Source: Lentisphaeria bacterium (GTDB taxonomy: Bacteria > Verrucomicrobiota > Lentisphaeria > Victivallales > Victivallaceae). Taken from it: DNA of 45,824 bases. This document shows positions 23,805 through 32,597 of this stretch, piece after piece (within the stretch, counting starts at the first letter, position 1; each line of letters starts with the position of its first letter). The stretch covers positions 1 to 45,824 of the forward strand of contig JAFWBQ010000102.1 of NCBI GenBank assembly GCA_017507125.1. Reading direction: 5' to 3'. The notes under the pieces were generated by a model. It was not told where the DNA came from. It saw only the letters and a program-made list of their open reading frames with translations, and did not search any database. Position numbers and translations under genes: made by a program.

Positions 23805-24641
23805 TTATTTGCCGTACTTTTCAAAGTAGGGCTTCAGGGATTCACCCCAGACGGTGTAGCCCTTGACGTTGCGGGGATGGAGCAGGTCAGGCATCATGCT
23901 CTTCTCAAGGATCCCTTCGGGAGTGAGGAAGTTTTTCCGGATGTCCACCCAGATGATATCCTTGTTGTTGCAGAACTTGACGATCTCAGCGTTGACCTTT
24001 TCATTTTCAATGCGGCGGGCATTTTTGTTGTCGGCGCCCCGGGGGAAGATGGCATAGAGCAGAATGGGAGTCTTGGGATAACGCTTGCGGACAGCATCCA
24101 GAATGCTCTTGATACCGGCAACAGTGGCTCTGTAATTATAGCGGTTGTTGGTTCCGATCATGAGAGTCACCAGCTTGGGATTGATCATTTCAAGGATACC
24201 GCTTTTTTCAACGATCCAGAGGGTGTGCTGGGTACGGTCGCCGCCGCATCCGAGATTGAGGACGCCGTAAGGCTCAAGATACTTTTTCGCAGCAGGTGCA
24301 GCAGAGGCACGCTCCCACTGATGGGTGATGGAGTCGCCCAGCATCAGGATCTTGATTTTGCCTTTGTTGGCGGCGGTGTAGGCTTTCTTCTGTTCATGGC
24401 GCTTGATGTGGCGCTTGGCCTGAACAGGGGTCGTGGCAATTTTGGTCGCTTCTTCAAGAGTGAGAGCTTTGGGGGCTGTTCTCCTGGGAGCGGCTTTTTT
24501 CTTGGGAGCGGCTTTTTTGGCTTTGGCAGCAGCTTTGGCAGGAGCCTTGGCTTTTTCGGCGGGGGCAGCTTCAGCGGCGGCAACAGGAGCAACGCCGATC
24601 AGAGCGGCCAGGAAAGCGGTGAAAAGATGGGATGCTTTCAT
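23805..24641 (-). CDS. Secreted SGNH/GDSL hydrolase with Lys/Ala/Pro-rich linker
   Basis: A ~278-residue exported hydrolase starting at ATG 24641, preceded by AAAGGAAT. A signal peptide (MKASHLFTAFLAALIGVAPVAAA) is followed by a ~35-residue low-complexity segment rich in Ala, Lys and Pro, then an SGNH domain. Block I is LMLGDSITHQWE, block II NLGCGGDRT, block III MIGTNNRYN and the catalytic Asp/His DLLHPRNVKGY. It resembles PAF-acetylhydrolase-like SGNH proteins that remove acetyl or acyl groups from glycans or lipids. The basic linker may bind peptidoglycan or lipopolysaccharide. It has its own promoter and terminator. Confidence 0.9.
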   Translation of the reverse strand: MKASHLFTAFLAALIGVAPVAAAEAAPAEKAKAPAKAAAKAKKAAPKKKAAPRRTAPKALTLEEATKIATTPVQAKRHIKRHEQKKAYTAANKGKIKILMLGDSITHQWERASAAPAAKKYLEPYGVLNLGCGGDRTQHTLWIVEKSGILEMINPKLVTLMIGTNNRYNYRATVAGIKSILDAVRKRYPKTPILLYAIFPRGADNKNARRIENEKVNAEIVKFCNNKDIIWVDIRKNFLTPEGILEKSMMPDLLHPRNVKGYTVWGESLKPYFEKYGK

Positions 24642-24688
24642 TTTTTTTATTCCTTTTTTGATATGACCGTTTTTTACGGAATTGTTTA

Positions 24689-24717
24689 AATATATCACCT
24701 GAACTGAAAAATTTCAA
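24689..24717 (-). promoter_or_regulatory. Promoter of the SGNH hydrolase gene
   Basis: On the minus strand TTGAAA (24712-24717), 17 bp, TATATT (24689-24694), 48 bp before the ATG at 24641. Confidence 0.62.
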
Positions 24718-24759
24718 TTTTCAACAGAAAACTTTTTTGCTCTTCTTTAATAAAACTTA

Positions 24760-24788
24760 TTGAAATATGAAAGTATCCGTGCTAAGTT
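24760..24788 (+). promoter_or_regulatory. Promoter of the serine hydrolase-NlpC/P60 pair
   Basis: TTGAAA (24760-24765), 17 bp, TAAGTT (24783-24788), 42 bp before the ATG at 24830. The -10 box keeps TA...T but is weaker than others here. Confidence 0.45.
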
Positions 24789-24829
24789 ATGGAAAAGTTC
24801 ATAAAACAATATCTAACGAGGCAGGAATA

Positions 24830-25927
24830 ATGAAACAGAATGGCGAAACTCTGCAATTCTTAAAACATCTGGAGTCCCTTGGGATTCCTTCTATTGATTG
24901 TGTTGTGTTCCAGCATGGGAAAGAGATTTTCAGATACCGTTCAGGATTTTCGGATGAGGCAAACACCAGAAAAACGGATGGCAGTGAACGTTACAATATC
25001 TACTCCTGTTCCAAACTGATCACCTGCACTGCGGCGCTTCAGCTGGTGGAAAGGGATGTGATCCGTCTGGATGATGCCGTCTGTGAGTATCTGCCCGAGT
25101 TCAAAAATATGAAAAAGATCTCAGAGGGAAAACTTGAGGAGGTGAAAAATACCATGACGCTCCGTCATCTTTTCACCATGACCGCAGGTTTGACCTACAA
25201 TGTCGCTTCTGAAAATCTCAAGCGGGGCATTGCTGAAACCAAAGGTGTCATGTCCACCCGGGACGCTATGAAATACCTTGCCTGTGATCCCCTTGTTTTT
25301 GAACCCGGTTCCTCATGGCAGTACAGCTTGTGCCACGATGTGCTGGCGGCAGTGGTCGAAACGGCTTCAGGAAAACGTTTCGGGGAGTATGTCAAAGAAA
25401 ACATCTTTGATGTTGCGGGCATGAAACGCTCCACATTCCTGCTGCCCGAAGAGGAACTTTCTGAAATCGCAGCTCAATACCGTTACAACAGTGAAAAAGG
25501 CGAGTATGTTTTCTGCGGCCCTCAGATCCAGACATATAAACTGGGCAGCGCTTACGAAAGCGGCGGTGCCGGATGTATTTCAACTGCCGATGACTATATG
25601 GCTTTTCTTGAGGCGCTGCGTTCCGGTGAATCACTGCTCAAAAAAGAGACCATCGCCCGGATGACTCTTCCCCAGATCAGTCTGAGTGTGGAAAAGGTGC
25701 TCCGGAACTTTTTGCCGGATGAAAATTACTCCTACGGTCTGGGCGTCCGCTGTCCGAAACCCGGCGGCAGTGCCATGGATTACGGATGGGGCGGCGCCGC
25801 AGGAGCCTTTCTGGCGATCATTCCTGAAAAGGAACTTTCCCTCTTTTATGTGCAGCACGTTCTTTCTTCCCCGGCTCAGGCCATCCGCGGCACTCTGCGT
25901 GAAAAAGTCCTGATGGATTTGCAATAA
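24830..25927 (+). CDS. Beta-lactamase-fold serine hydrolase
   Basis: A 365-residue class C beta-lactamase/esterase/DD-peptidase-like protein. The SxxK nucleophile motif is S59-C-S-K62 in YNIYSCSKLIT. The usual second motif (YxN) corresponds to the QYSLCHDVLA region, where the Asn appears replaced. A C-terminal GWGGAAGAF stretch stands where HxG/KTG is expected. The ATG at 24830 has an AGGCAGGA site; the frame extends 21 codons upstream. No signal peptide was seen, suggesting a cytoplasmic esterase or peptidase rather than a periplasmic beta-lactamase. It lies 3 bp ahead of a NlpC/P60 membrane protein and is cotranscribed with it. Confidence 0.88.
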   Translation: MKQNGETLQFLKHLESLGIPSIDCVVFQHGKEIFRYRSGFSDEANTRKTDGSERYNIYSCSKLITCTAALQLVERDVIRLDDAVCEYLPEFKNMKKISEGKLEEVKNTMTLRHLFTMTAGLTYNVASENLKRGIAETKGVMSTRDAMKYLACDPLVFEPGSSWQYSLCHDVLAAVVETASGKRFGEYVKENIFDVAGMKRSTFLLPEEELSEIAAQYRYNSEKGEYVFCGPQIQTYKLGSAYESGGAGCISTADDYMAFLEALRSGESLLKKETIARMTLPQISLSVEKVLRNFLPDENYSYGLGVRCPKPGGSAMDYGWGGAAGAFLAIIPEKELSLFYVQHVLSSPAQAIRGTLREKVLMDLQ

Positions 25928-25930
25928 GTT

Positions 25931-26689
25931 ATGAATTTCTGCGGCAAAGAATATTTGCTTCAGCTCTTGAGATACCCGGCACTCCATCCCGTTCCGGCTG
26001 CAGCGGGATGTTTTCTGCTTTTTCTTGTTTTGTGGCTCTATCCCGTCAACAGCTTTGTGACAAGGGGACTCCTTTTACTGAGTCTTGCCGGGGGCGCGGG
26101 AGGTTTGCTTTTCATATTCCGGAATGTTCTGAAACGCAAAACTTTTCTTCTTGGTGCCGCTGCGGCAGGGATGATCCTGTCGGGGATATGCCTCTGTTTT
26201 TATTCACGTTCCCGTTTGGGGAATACTGAAAAATACTATGTGCAGGAATTGAGAAGTTATGCCGGCACTTCCTATCTCTGGGGCGGGGAAAATGCTCTCG
26301 GTATCGACTGTTCAGGTCTGCCACGCAAAGCCATGCGGAACGCTCTTTTCAAATCGGGCGCGAAAACATTGAATCTGCACCTCTGGAAACTTGCCTTTGA
26401 AAACTATCTTTATGATGCTTCGGCAAAGGCTCTTGCTGAAGAAACACGCAACACTCTTTTCTGCCTCGGTTTGAAAGGAAGTGTGGCATCTGCTCCTGAG
26501 CAGCAGCTCCGGCCCGGTGATCTTGCTGTCACATGTGACGGCAGACATGTGATGGTATTTCTTGCTCCCGGCGAGTGGATCTCCGCCGATCCGGGGGCGG
26601 GGAAAGTCATTATTGAAAACCCTGTCCGGTCAAAAAATCCCTGGTTCAGCGTGCCGGTGAGATTTTACCGCTTTTCGCTTTTCAAGTGA
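25931..26689 (+). CDS. Membrane-anchored NlpC/P60-type peptidase
   Basis: A 252-residue protein with three predicted transmembrane segments (about 24-40, 46-63 and 72-91) followed by an NlpC/P60-like domain. The catalytic cysteine is C127 in ALGIDCSGLPRKAM, preceded by the typical YLWGGEN, and the histidine is H206 in TCDGRHVMVFL. NlpC/P60 enzymes usually cut D-Glu-diaminopimelate bonds in murein peptides. Having three N-terminal helices instead of a signal peptide is unusual. The side of the membrane on which the domain sits is not settled. The start is 3 bp after the serine hydrolase stop, suggesting joint work on murein-type peptides (inference). Confidence 0.85.
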   Translation: MNFCGKEYLLQLLRYPALHPVPAAAGCFLLFLVLWLYPVNSFVTRGLLLLSLAGGAGGLLFIFRNVLKRKTFLLGAAAAGMILSGICLCFYSRSRLGNTEKYYVQELRSYAGTSYLWGGENALGIDCSGLPRKAMRNALFKSGAKTLNLHLWKLAFENYLYDASAKALAEETRNTLFCLGLKGSVASAPEQQLRPGDLAVTCDGRHVMVFLAPGEWISADPGAGKVIIENPVRSKNPWFSVPVRFYRFSLFK

Positions 26690-26700
26690 CACAGAAACAC

Positions 26701-26730
26701 TCCCCCCGTGAAAGGGGGGAGGGGACTTTT
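26701..26730. terminator. Terminator between convergent NlpC/P60 and DUF1680 genes
   Basis: TCCCCCC, a short loop, GGGGGGA form a GC-rich hairpin (26701-26720) followed by a T-rich stretch on the plus strand. It sits between two convergent stop codons. Confidence 0.78.
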
Positions 26731-28583
26731 TACTTTACACAGGGCATTTCGGTCATGCGTAATTTGGTGCAGCCGTAAGGGATCAATTTTTTCTGCTCCG
26801 CAGGGGCTGTGGGGGAGGTATTTTCCGGGCAGGGGGCAGCCACATTGTCAATGCCGGGGAAGGTGGGCCACTCTATACGCTGCATGGGCGCGGAGATCCG
26901 GCAGGGGGGAGCGCTTTCTGAAAAAGGAAATTCCCCGACGGAGCCTTCTTCATAAGTGAATTCCCCCTCTGCAAAACCGTACCCCCAGGGTTCTTCGGGG
27001 AAAAGTTCGTAGTCGCAGTAGGGGAATTTCCGTTCCACCCCGTTGCGCTCATACTCATGCTTTTCCCATCTGGCGGCGATGGGTAGCGCGTAGAGCAGCG
27101 GACCTCTTCTGATACATTGCATCCCGTTGGGCCGGGGGATCTGTTGGATTTCAAAGTCAAGCTGCCATTGAAAAAGCGTTTTACCCTGCCAAACTTTGCG
27201 GCACTCCCAGTAAGTTCCGGGCTCTACCTCAACACCGTTTATTTCCGCGCGGCGCGCAAGCTCCGGGATACGGATCTTGAGGGTGAATTCAACACCTTGC
27301 TCCGGCGCTTCAACTGTCAGAGTGCCTTTATCTTTGAAAGGGTACTCCGTGTCATCTGTCAAGACAACAGTTTTTCCCCCGAACTCTGCGGTCAGAGTTC
27401 CCGGGAGCAGCAATGCCACGGTGACGGTATCTTCTTTGAGGAGAAATGTATTGGCGGCAAATTTGGGCCATCCCTGACCGAAATTGGCGGTGCAGCAGCC
27501 GTAGTTGGGTTCAAGACCGAAGAGATTGGCTTCGGCGTTGTTGGTGCTCCAGACGACTTTTTCGTTTTTGACACAGGCGATCTGGTTGGTCTGCTGGTCA
27601 TACTGATGACTCCACATGTCTTCTGAACAGGTGGCTGGCAGGGCGTTATAGGCAAGATTTTCCAGATAGGTTCCCCACTGTGCATCCCCGGTTGCGGCAA
27701 GGAGCAATTCTGCTGAGAACATGGCTTCAACGATGCCGCACAACTCTGTTCCCTGTATGGGAGCGTCACCTGCAAGGCATTCATCCCCTGTGAAATGTCC
27801 ATAGGAAGTACTGTGATATTTTCTGAGTTTTTCCAGCATGGCTGAAGCGAAAGCTGCGCCCTTGTTTTCATTATCCCCCAGCAGATCCTGATAAAGCAGT
27901 TCGCTGTGAAGCTCCATGGCAGTATTTACCACATGGGCCTCAAAAGTCCACTCTTTTTCCTTGCCGGTCCAGCGCCAGGAACGGAGTTTTTCCTGAAAAT
28001 CCATTCCTTGACTTTTCAGAATTTCAGCAAGTTCGATGAGCCACTTTTCACCGGTTCTCTTGTAAAGAAAAGCTGTTGCGATCAACCCTTCAAACCACCG
28101 GGCCTTTCCCCAGCGGAAGAGCGGATACTCTTTCAAATGACCGGAGAGCTGCCGGAAGGCCTTGTATAAGGCAGGAAAAACCCGTTCATCGCCTGTCCGG
28201 TGTTCCCAGACCACCAGCACCTTGCCCAGCAGAAAGAGTGACCACATATCATATTCGCCCCGCTTTTCCGGAGCACAGGGACAAAGCCACCCGTCAGGCT
28301 CCTGACGTTCAAAAACAGCGTCAATATAGCGTTTGGCGCGTTTCTGCATGTCGGCGTCATCCAGCAGCCACGCAAGATCAATAAAGCCGTCCAGCCAGTA
28401 AGGGACTCTTTCCCATCCTTCAGCGTCACCGCCGATCCAGGCACTTTCTTTTACATCGCGCCAGACTTTGTCCAGATTCCCTGCCAGGCCGGCGGCTTGA
28501 ATTTCAAGCTGACGTCTGACCCATCCGGAGGGGCTGAATTTTTTTCCTGAGGGCGTGTCGCCCAGTACACTTTTCAACAGCAT
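26730..28583 (-). CDS. DUF1680/GH127-like glycoside hydrolase
   Basis: A 617-residue (alpha/alpha)6-barrel hydrolase of the DUF1680 superfamily (GH127/GH146-like). The E-x-C element is in QGTELCGIVEAM and the double cysteine in NYGCCTANFGQGWPKF, matching the zinc-thiolate site of the family. The sequence is far from the GH127 protein at 1542. The ATG at 28583 (MLLKSVLGDTP) is preferred, with AGGTGG just upstream; the frame runs 69 codons further but that part shows no domain. There is no signal peptide, so it is probably cytoplasmic. Known relatives release L-arabinose from plant glycans, but this subgroup's substrate is uncertain. Confidence 0.85.
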   Translation of the reverse strand: MLLKSVLGDTPSGKKFSPSGWVRRQLEIQAAGLAGNLDKVWRDVKESAWIGGDAEGWERVPYWLDGFIDLAWLLDDADMQKRAKRYIDAVFERQEPDGWLCPCAPEKRGEYDMWSLFLLGKVLVVWEHRTGDERVFPALYKAFRQLSGHLKEYPLFRWGKARWFEGLIATAFLYKRTGEKWLIELAEILKSQGMDFQEKLRSWRWTGKEKEWTFEAHVVNTAMELHSELLYQDLLGDNENKGAAFASAMLEKLRKYHSTSYGHFTGDECLAGDAPIQGTELCGIVEAMFSAELLLAATGDAQWGTYLENLAYNALPATCSEDMWSHQYDQQTNQIACVKNEKVVWSTNNAEANLFGLEPNYGCCTANFGQGWPKFAANTFLLKEDTVTVALLLPGTLTAEFGGKTVVLTDDTEYPFKDKGTLTVEAPEQGVEFTLKIRIPELARRAEINGVEVEPGTYWECRKVWQGKTLFQWQLDFEIQQIPRPNGMQCIRRGPLLYALPIAARWEKHEYERNGVERKFPYCDYELFPEEPWGYGFAEGEFTYEEGSVGEFPFSESAPPCRISAPMQRIEWPTFPGIDNVAAPCPENTSPTAPAEQKKLIPYGCTKLRMTEMPCVK

Positions 28584-28886
28584 GATCCACCTGTTTAAGA
28601 TTTTTATTTTCAAGTTGCCGTGCCGCAAAAAAGATGGCGGCAGTTTAAAAATAACACTCCGGCGGTAAAAAAGCAAGTTCTGCTCCGGGAATTTTTTTTC
28701 TCTGTCAGCTCCCGGCAAAGGAGGCTTGAAAACCGGGATGGATCCGGTGCATACCGCATCTTGTAACTGTAACTCCCGGATATTTTCCATTGTTCAGAGG
28801 CTGTCAGGTAAAGTCTGTTTGCTAATTACATTTCGATGTGGTATATTATGATGATCGTAATGTCGTTTAAAGAAGGTGATTTTATT
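28584..28886. other. Divergent intergenic region, DUF1680 gene / exporter operon
   Basis: About 300 bp without a convincing gene. On the minus strand TTGCTT, 16 bp, TTATTT (about 28647-28676) could drive the DUF1680 gene; on the plus strand the exporter promoter is at 28819-28847. An open minus-strand extension crosses the region but has no domain content. Confidence 0.5.
28819..28847 (+). promoter_or_regulatory. Promoter of the DevBCA-like exporter operon
   Basis: TTGCTA (28819-28824), 17 bp, TATATT (28842-28847), 40 bp before the ATG at 28887. Confidence 0.58.
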
Positions 28887-30029
28887 ATGAAACGTCACAT
28901 GAAAACAATTATCAAGGCGGCTGTGTTTGTCATAGTCACCGGAATGGGCCTCTATTTCTGGAAACTTGCTCCGGTAAGTGTGCCGACTTTTGAAGTGAAA
29001 TCTTCTCCCATTGTGCAAACTGTCTTTGGAACCGGCACGCTTGAGGGCAAAAACCGCCTTTCCATCACTCCCAGAGAAACGGGGGCGATCCGTAAACTTT
29101 ATGCCGATCAGGGGGATACGGTCAAAGCCGGTACTTTGCTGGTTGAAATGGATGCAGATGATATTTTTCAGCAAAAACGCATTGCTGAAGCGGAACTGGC
29201 AGTAGCGCAGGCGGCTTTACAGCGGATCGACGCTGAAATACGTTCTGCAAAGGCCAATCTGGAATACGCCGACTCCATGTTCAAGCGCAGTGAAAAACTT
29301 TTGTCCAGCAACGCGGAATCCCGTTCAACTTTCGATAAAAACCGTCAGAATATGCTGGTCGCCGCTGCTGCTTTGGAACAGGCGGAAAAACGCCGGATCG
29401 AAGCCGGATCCACCCTTGCCAAGCATCGGGCGCAAATCGCCTATTACAATACTAAATTGTCTGAAACACGCTTGACTGCGCCCTTTGATGCCCTGATCGT
29501 CCGGCGCAACCGGGAGCAGGGGGCCATCGTCAATCCGGGGGTTTCCATTATGGATATCGTGGATACTTCTCATATCTGGGCATCAGTCTGGGTGGATGAA
29601 ACTCAAATCGCCCATTTGCGGAACGGTCTTGATGTGGATGTGTTTTTCAGAACTTTGCCGCAACAGCGCTTTCAGGGGAAAATTTGCCGCTTGTGGCGGG
29701 AAACCGACCGGGAAACACGGGAATACAAAGTTGACATCGCACTGGAAAAACTGCCCCGAAATTGGACACTCGGGCAAAGGTTGGAGGTCTTTATCAAGGT
29801 CAACGCACCCAAGAGATGCGTAAATATTCCTGCAAAGCTGATCTCATGGAAAAACAATTCGCCCTTTGTTTTGTGCATCGTTGATGGAAAAATTACTGAA
29901 CGGCAAGTAAAATTGGGTATCCGCGGCAAAGATAAAGTTGAAATCATTTCCGGTCTGCAAGCTGACGACAGAATCGTTATGATGCCGCAGAAACATTTGC
30001 AATACACCAATCGGAAAATCAAAAAATGA
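28887..30029 (+). CDS. HlyD/DevB-type membrane fusion protein
   Basis: A 380-residue periplasmic adaptor. One N-terminal transmembrane helix (about residues 8-26) is followed by a lipoyl half-motif (RETGAIRKLYADQGDTVKAG), a helical hairpin (about 85-185, rich in Ala, Glu and Arg), the second lipoyl half (LTAPFDALIVRRNREQG) and beta-barrel domains to the C-terminus. The ATG at 28887 has a GAAGGTGA site. The gene overlaps the permease by ATGA. The order adaptor-permease-ATPase is that of DevBCA exporters. It would connect the inner-membrane ABC part to an outer-membrane channel, and none is encoded beside it. Confidence 0.9.
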   Translation: MKRHMKTIIKAAVFVIVTGMGLYFWKLAPVSVPTFEVKSSPIVQTVFGTGTLEGKNRLSITPRETGAIRKLYADQGDTVKAGTLLVEMDADDIFQQKRIAEAELAVAQAALQRIDAEIRSAKANLEYADSMFKRSEKLLSSNAESRSTFDKNRQNMLVAAAALEQAEKRRIEAGSTLAKHRAQIAYYNTKLSETRLTAPFDALIVRRNREQGAIVNPGVSIMDIVDTSHIWASVWVDETQIAHLRNGLDVDVFFRTLPQQRFQGKICRLWRETDRETREYKVDIALEKLPRNWTLGQRLEVFIKVNAPKRCVNIPAKLISWKNNSPFVLCIVDGKITERQVKLGIRGKDKVEIISGLQADDRIVMMPQKHLQYTNRKIKK

Positions 30030-31231
30030 TGAATCTGGCTTTCCGCGATATAAAATACAACTTCGGCAGATTTTTACTGACCACAGCCGGTATCAGTCTG
30101 CTTTTGATGGTGGTGATGGGCATGGGCGGCATCTACCGCGGACTCATTCAGGAGGCAACGCTCATCATTGACCGTTCCGGAGCGGATATCTGGGTGGTTC
30201 AACGCAACACCAAAGGGCCTTTTGCGGAAGTTTCCAAACTCCCGCGCCAAATGGAATACCGTTTGGAAGCAATTGACGGTGTCGATTCCGCCGAACCCTT
30301 TGTTTCCCACACCGTACAGCGGGATTTTCAAAAGCGGGTACTGCGCCTTACCATTCAGGGATTGCCCGATAATGGCGCGTGGCTGCCGATCATTCAAGGT
30401 CGTGCATTGCAAAATGGGCACTATGAAATGCTTGCCGATAAATCCGCAAAACTTCCGGTGGGAACAACTTTGCTGCTTGGCAAAGATACTTTTACCGTGG
30501 TCGGCATTACTGACCGGATGAATTCTCCCGCCGGAGATGCCATGGTATTTGTTTCACTCAATGATGCCCTTACTATCCAGTTTGATACGCCAGCCGAAGC
30601 CATCCGCAACGAACGCAACGCCCGGTTGCGTCGATTTGATAACTCTTCTTACGGCAGTACCTCTGTCGATCACGGCGAAACGCTTTCAAGTGAAAGTGCC
30701 CGTCCCGCCGCCTTGCCGGAGCAGCAGATAAGCGCCGTTCTGCTCAAAGTCAATCCGGCTTACAGCGTTGAAGAAATTATGGCAAAGTTGAAAACTCTTC
30801 CCGATATAACTGCCTACACGTCGCAGGAACAGCGGCAGATCATGTTGAGCGGTTTTGTGGCGCGTTCACGCAAACAGCTGCTGCTTTTCCGGACGATCCT
30901 GATTACTGTTTCCACAGTAGTCATGACGCTTATACTTTACACCTTGACTCTGGATAAACTTCACTCCATCGCCATGCTCAAACTCATCGGAGCCGGAAAC
31001 AGCGTGATCATCGGTATGATCATGCAGCAATCTCTTGCCATCGGCGTTCTGGCATTCGGAATCGCCCGCTTTTTCGGTCAATGGGTCTATCCCCATTTTC
31101 CCCGCCGGGTGGTGCTGGTAAGCGGTGATTTGTGGCTGCTTTTCGGAATCGTTATCGGCATATCCATTCTTGCCAGCGTCGCCGGGATCATCAAGGCAAT
31201 GCGGACAAATGCCGGGGAGGTGTTATCGTGA
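30026..31231 (+). CDS. FtsX-like ABC permease, DevC-like
   Basis: A 401-residue permease of the FtsX/MacB (type VII ABC) class. The first transmembrane helix is near residues 14-36, a large extracytoplasmic domain spans about 40-285, and three helices lie at the C-terminus (for example LLFRTILITVSTVVMTLILYTL and IVIGISILASVAGII). Size and layout match DevC of DevBCA exporters, which move lipids or glycolipids by a mechanotransmission cycle. It overlaps both neighbours by 4 bp (ATGA, GTGA), so all three genes are translationally coupled. The cargo is unknown. Confidence 0.88.
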   Translation: MMNLAFRDIKYNFGRFLLTTAGISLLLMVVMGMGGIYRGLIQEATLIIDRSGADIWVVQRNTKGPFAEVSKLPRQMEYRLEAIDGVDSAEPFVSHTVQRDFQKRVLRLTIQGLPDNGAWLPIIQGRALQNGHYEMLADKSAKLPVGTTLLLGKDTFTVVGITDRMNSPAGDAMVFVSLNDALTIQFDTPAEAIRNERNARLRRFDNSSYGSTSVDHGETLSSESARPAALPEQQISAVLLKVNPAYSVEEIMAKLKTLPDITAYTSQEQRQIMLSGFVARSRKQLLLFRTILITVSTVVMTLILYTLTLDKLHSIAMLKLIGAGNSVIIGMIMQQSLAIGVLAFGIARFFGQWVYPHFPRRVVLVSGDLWLLFGIVIGISILASVAGIIKAMRTNAGEVLS

Positions 31232-31911
31232 AAAGAATCGCTTTAACTGCTGAAAACTTGTGCAAAACATACGGCAAAGACAACACGAAAGTTCACGCAT
31301 TGAATGATGTATCTTTGACTTTGCACGCAGGCGAGATCGCCGCCTTGCTCGGACCATCGGGAGCAGGGAAATCCACCCTTTTGACCAGTCTGGGATTGAT
31401 ACAGCAGCCGGATTCCGGGAAAATCATTATTGGCGATGAAACTGTTTTTGATAATGGATATAAGACCAATATCCGTGCTTTCCGCAGAAATCACATCGGA
31501 TTTGTCTTTCAGAAAGCCAATCTGCTGCCCTTTTTAAGTGCCGTCGATAATGTGCGTTTGGCGATGGAAATAAACGATGTTTCCGGCAAAGCGGCAAAGG
31601 AACGTGCAGAAGAACTGCTGGCAAAGTTTGATTTGAGTGGACGCAAAAACTTTATGCCTAAAGAACTTTCAGGCGGACAGCAGCAGCGGGTGGCGATTGC
31701 AAGAGCTTTGGCAAACACTCCCGAACTGCTCCTTGCCGATGAACCCACCGCTGCACTGGATAGTGTCATGGGACGCAAGGTCATGGAACTTTTGAAACAG
31801 GTCGCCCACGAACACAATACGGGGGTTCTGGTGGTAACGCACGATCACCGTGCCATAGATGTTTTTGACCGTATCTGGGTTATGGAAGACGGCAGAATCA
31901 AAGAGAAGTGA
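31228..31911 (+). CDS. ABC transporter ATPase, DevA/MacB-like
   Basis: A 227-residue nucleotide-binding subunit. Walker A is LLGPSGAGKSTLL, the signature LSGGQQQRVAIARAL and Walker B LLLADEPTAALDS, followed by the H-loop histidine in LVVTHDHRAID. The GTG at 31228 is the start: GGAGGTG lies 6 nt upstream and the codon overlaps the permease stop; longer upstream frames read through the permease gene. It powers the adaptor-permease pair encoded just before it. It is the last gene of the operon unless the SGNH gene 50 bp downstream is also included. Confidence 0.93.
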   Translation: MKRIALTAENLCKTYGKDNTKVHALNDVSLTLHAGEIAALLGPSGAGKSTLLTSLGLIQQPDSGKIIIGDETVFDNGYKTNIRAFRRNHIGFVFQKANLLPFLSAVDNVRLAMEINDVSGKAAKERAEELLAKFDLSGRKNFMPKELSGGQQQRVAIARALANTPELLLADEPTAALDSVMGRKVMELLKQVAHEHNTGVLVVTHDHRAIDVFDRIWVMEDGRIKEK

Positions 31912-31961
31912 AAAACAAAAGTTTACTTTGTACTTTATGGGAAATAAAACAGGAGATCATG

Positions 31962-32549
31962 ATGAAAAACGTATTACTGCTGGGAGACTCCATCAGACTG
32001 GGATATTGCGGCTTTGTCAAAAGTGAACTTGCCGGTGCGGCAGAAGTTTTTTATCCGGAGGAAAATTGTCAGTTTACCCAGTACACTCTGGTGGCATTGC
32101 CCCGGTGGATCAACGCAACGGGGATACCCAAAGAAGAGATCGATCTGATCCACTGGAACAACGGACATTGGGATGCCGCACACTTCAATCAGGAGGATGT
32201 TTCGTTGAATACCCCGGAACTGTATGGTGTCATGCTGGAACGGATTTGCCGGAAAATGCGTTCCTTATGTCCGAAAGCAGAAATTGTTTTTGCATTGACA
32301 ACTCCCGTTAATCCGGCAAATATCCCCATGACCAATCCACGGAGCAACAGTGAAATCGAAAAATATAATGCCGTCGCCATCGAAGTTATGAAAAAGATGG
32401 AGGTCTCAGTCAATGATTTATATACCCTTGCCCAAGAGAACATCCCGGCTTCACTTTATGCTGATTACTGCCATTTTTCCGGGGAGGGATACCGGATCCT
32501 GGGCAATCAGGTGATCCGGACGGTCAAAGATACTCTTCATATCAAATGA
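31962..32549 (+). CDS. SGNH-type hydrolase (cytoplasmic)
   Basis: A 195-residue SGNH/GDSL hydrolase. Block I is VLLLGDSIRLGYCG, the central asparagine region reads LIHWNNGHWD and the C-terminal Asp/His motif is ADYCHFSGEGYRILG. There is no signal peptide. The second of two adjacent ATGs (31962) is preferred because AGGAG then lies 6 nt upstream. It probably removes acetyl or acyl groups from a sugar or small molecule. It follows the ABC exporter by 50 bp on the same strand and may share its transcript. It converges with the serine hydrolase gene at 32598. Confidence 0.85.
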   Translation: MKNVLLLGDSIRLGYCGFVKSELAGAAEVFYPEENCQFTQYTLVALPRWINATGIPKEEIDLIHWNNGHWDAAHFNQEDVSLNTPELYGVMLERICRKMRSLCPKAEIVFALTTPVNPANIPMTNPRSNSEIEKYNAVAIEVMKKMEVSVNDLYTLAQENIPASLYADYCHFSGEGYRILGNQVIRTVKDTLHIK

Positions 32550-32597
32550 TCGCTGCCGACCGTCTCTACTGCAGTAAAGATTGTTAAAGGGCGCATT

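Noticed and set aside
23769..24689. Long plus-strand open frame (306 codons) opposite the SGNH hydrolase gene
   Set aside because: It mirrors the minus-strand gene, has no ribosome-binding site, and is glycine/serine/phenylalanine-rich as expected from the antisense of Ala/Lys/Pro codons. The minus-strand frame has SGNH motifs, promoter and terminator.
28690..28790. Possible tRNA or tRNA fragment upstream of the DUF1680 gene
   Set aside because: Some GGATCC/CCGG-rich pairing is present, but no T-arm consensus, anticodon arm or acceptor stem could be folded.
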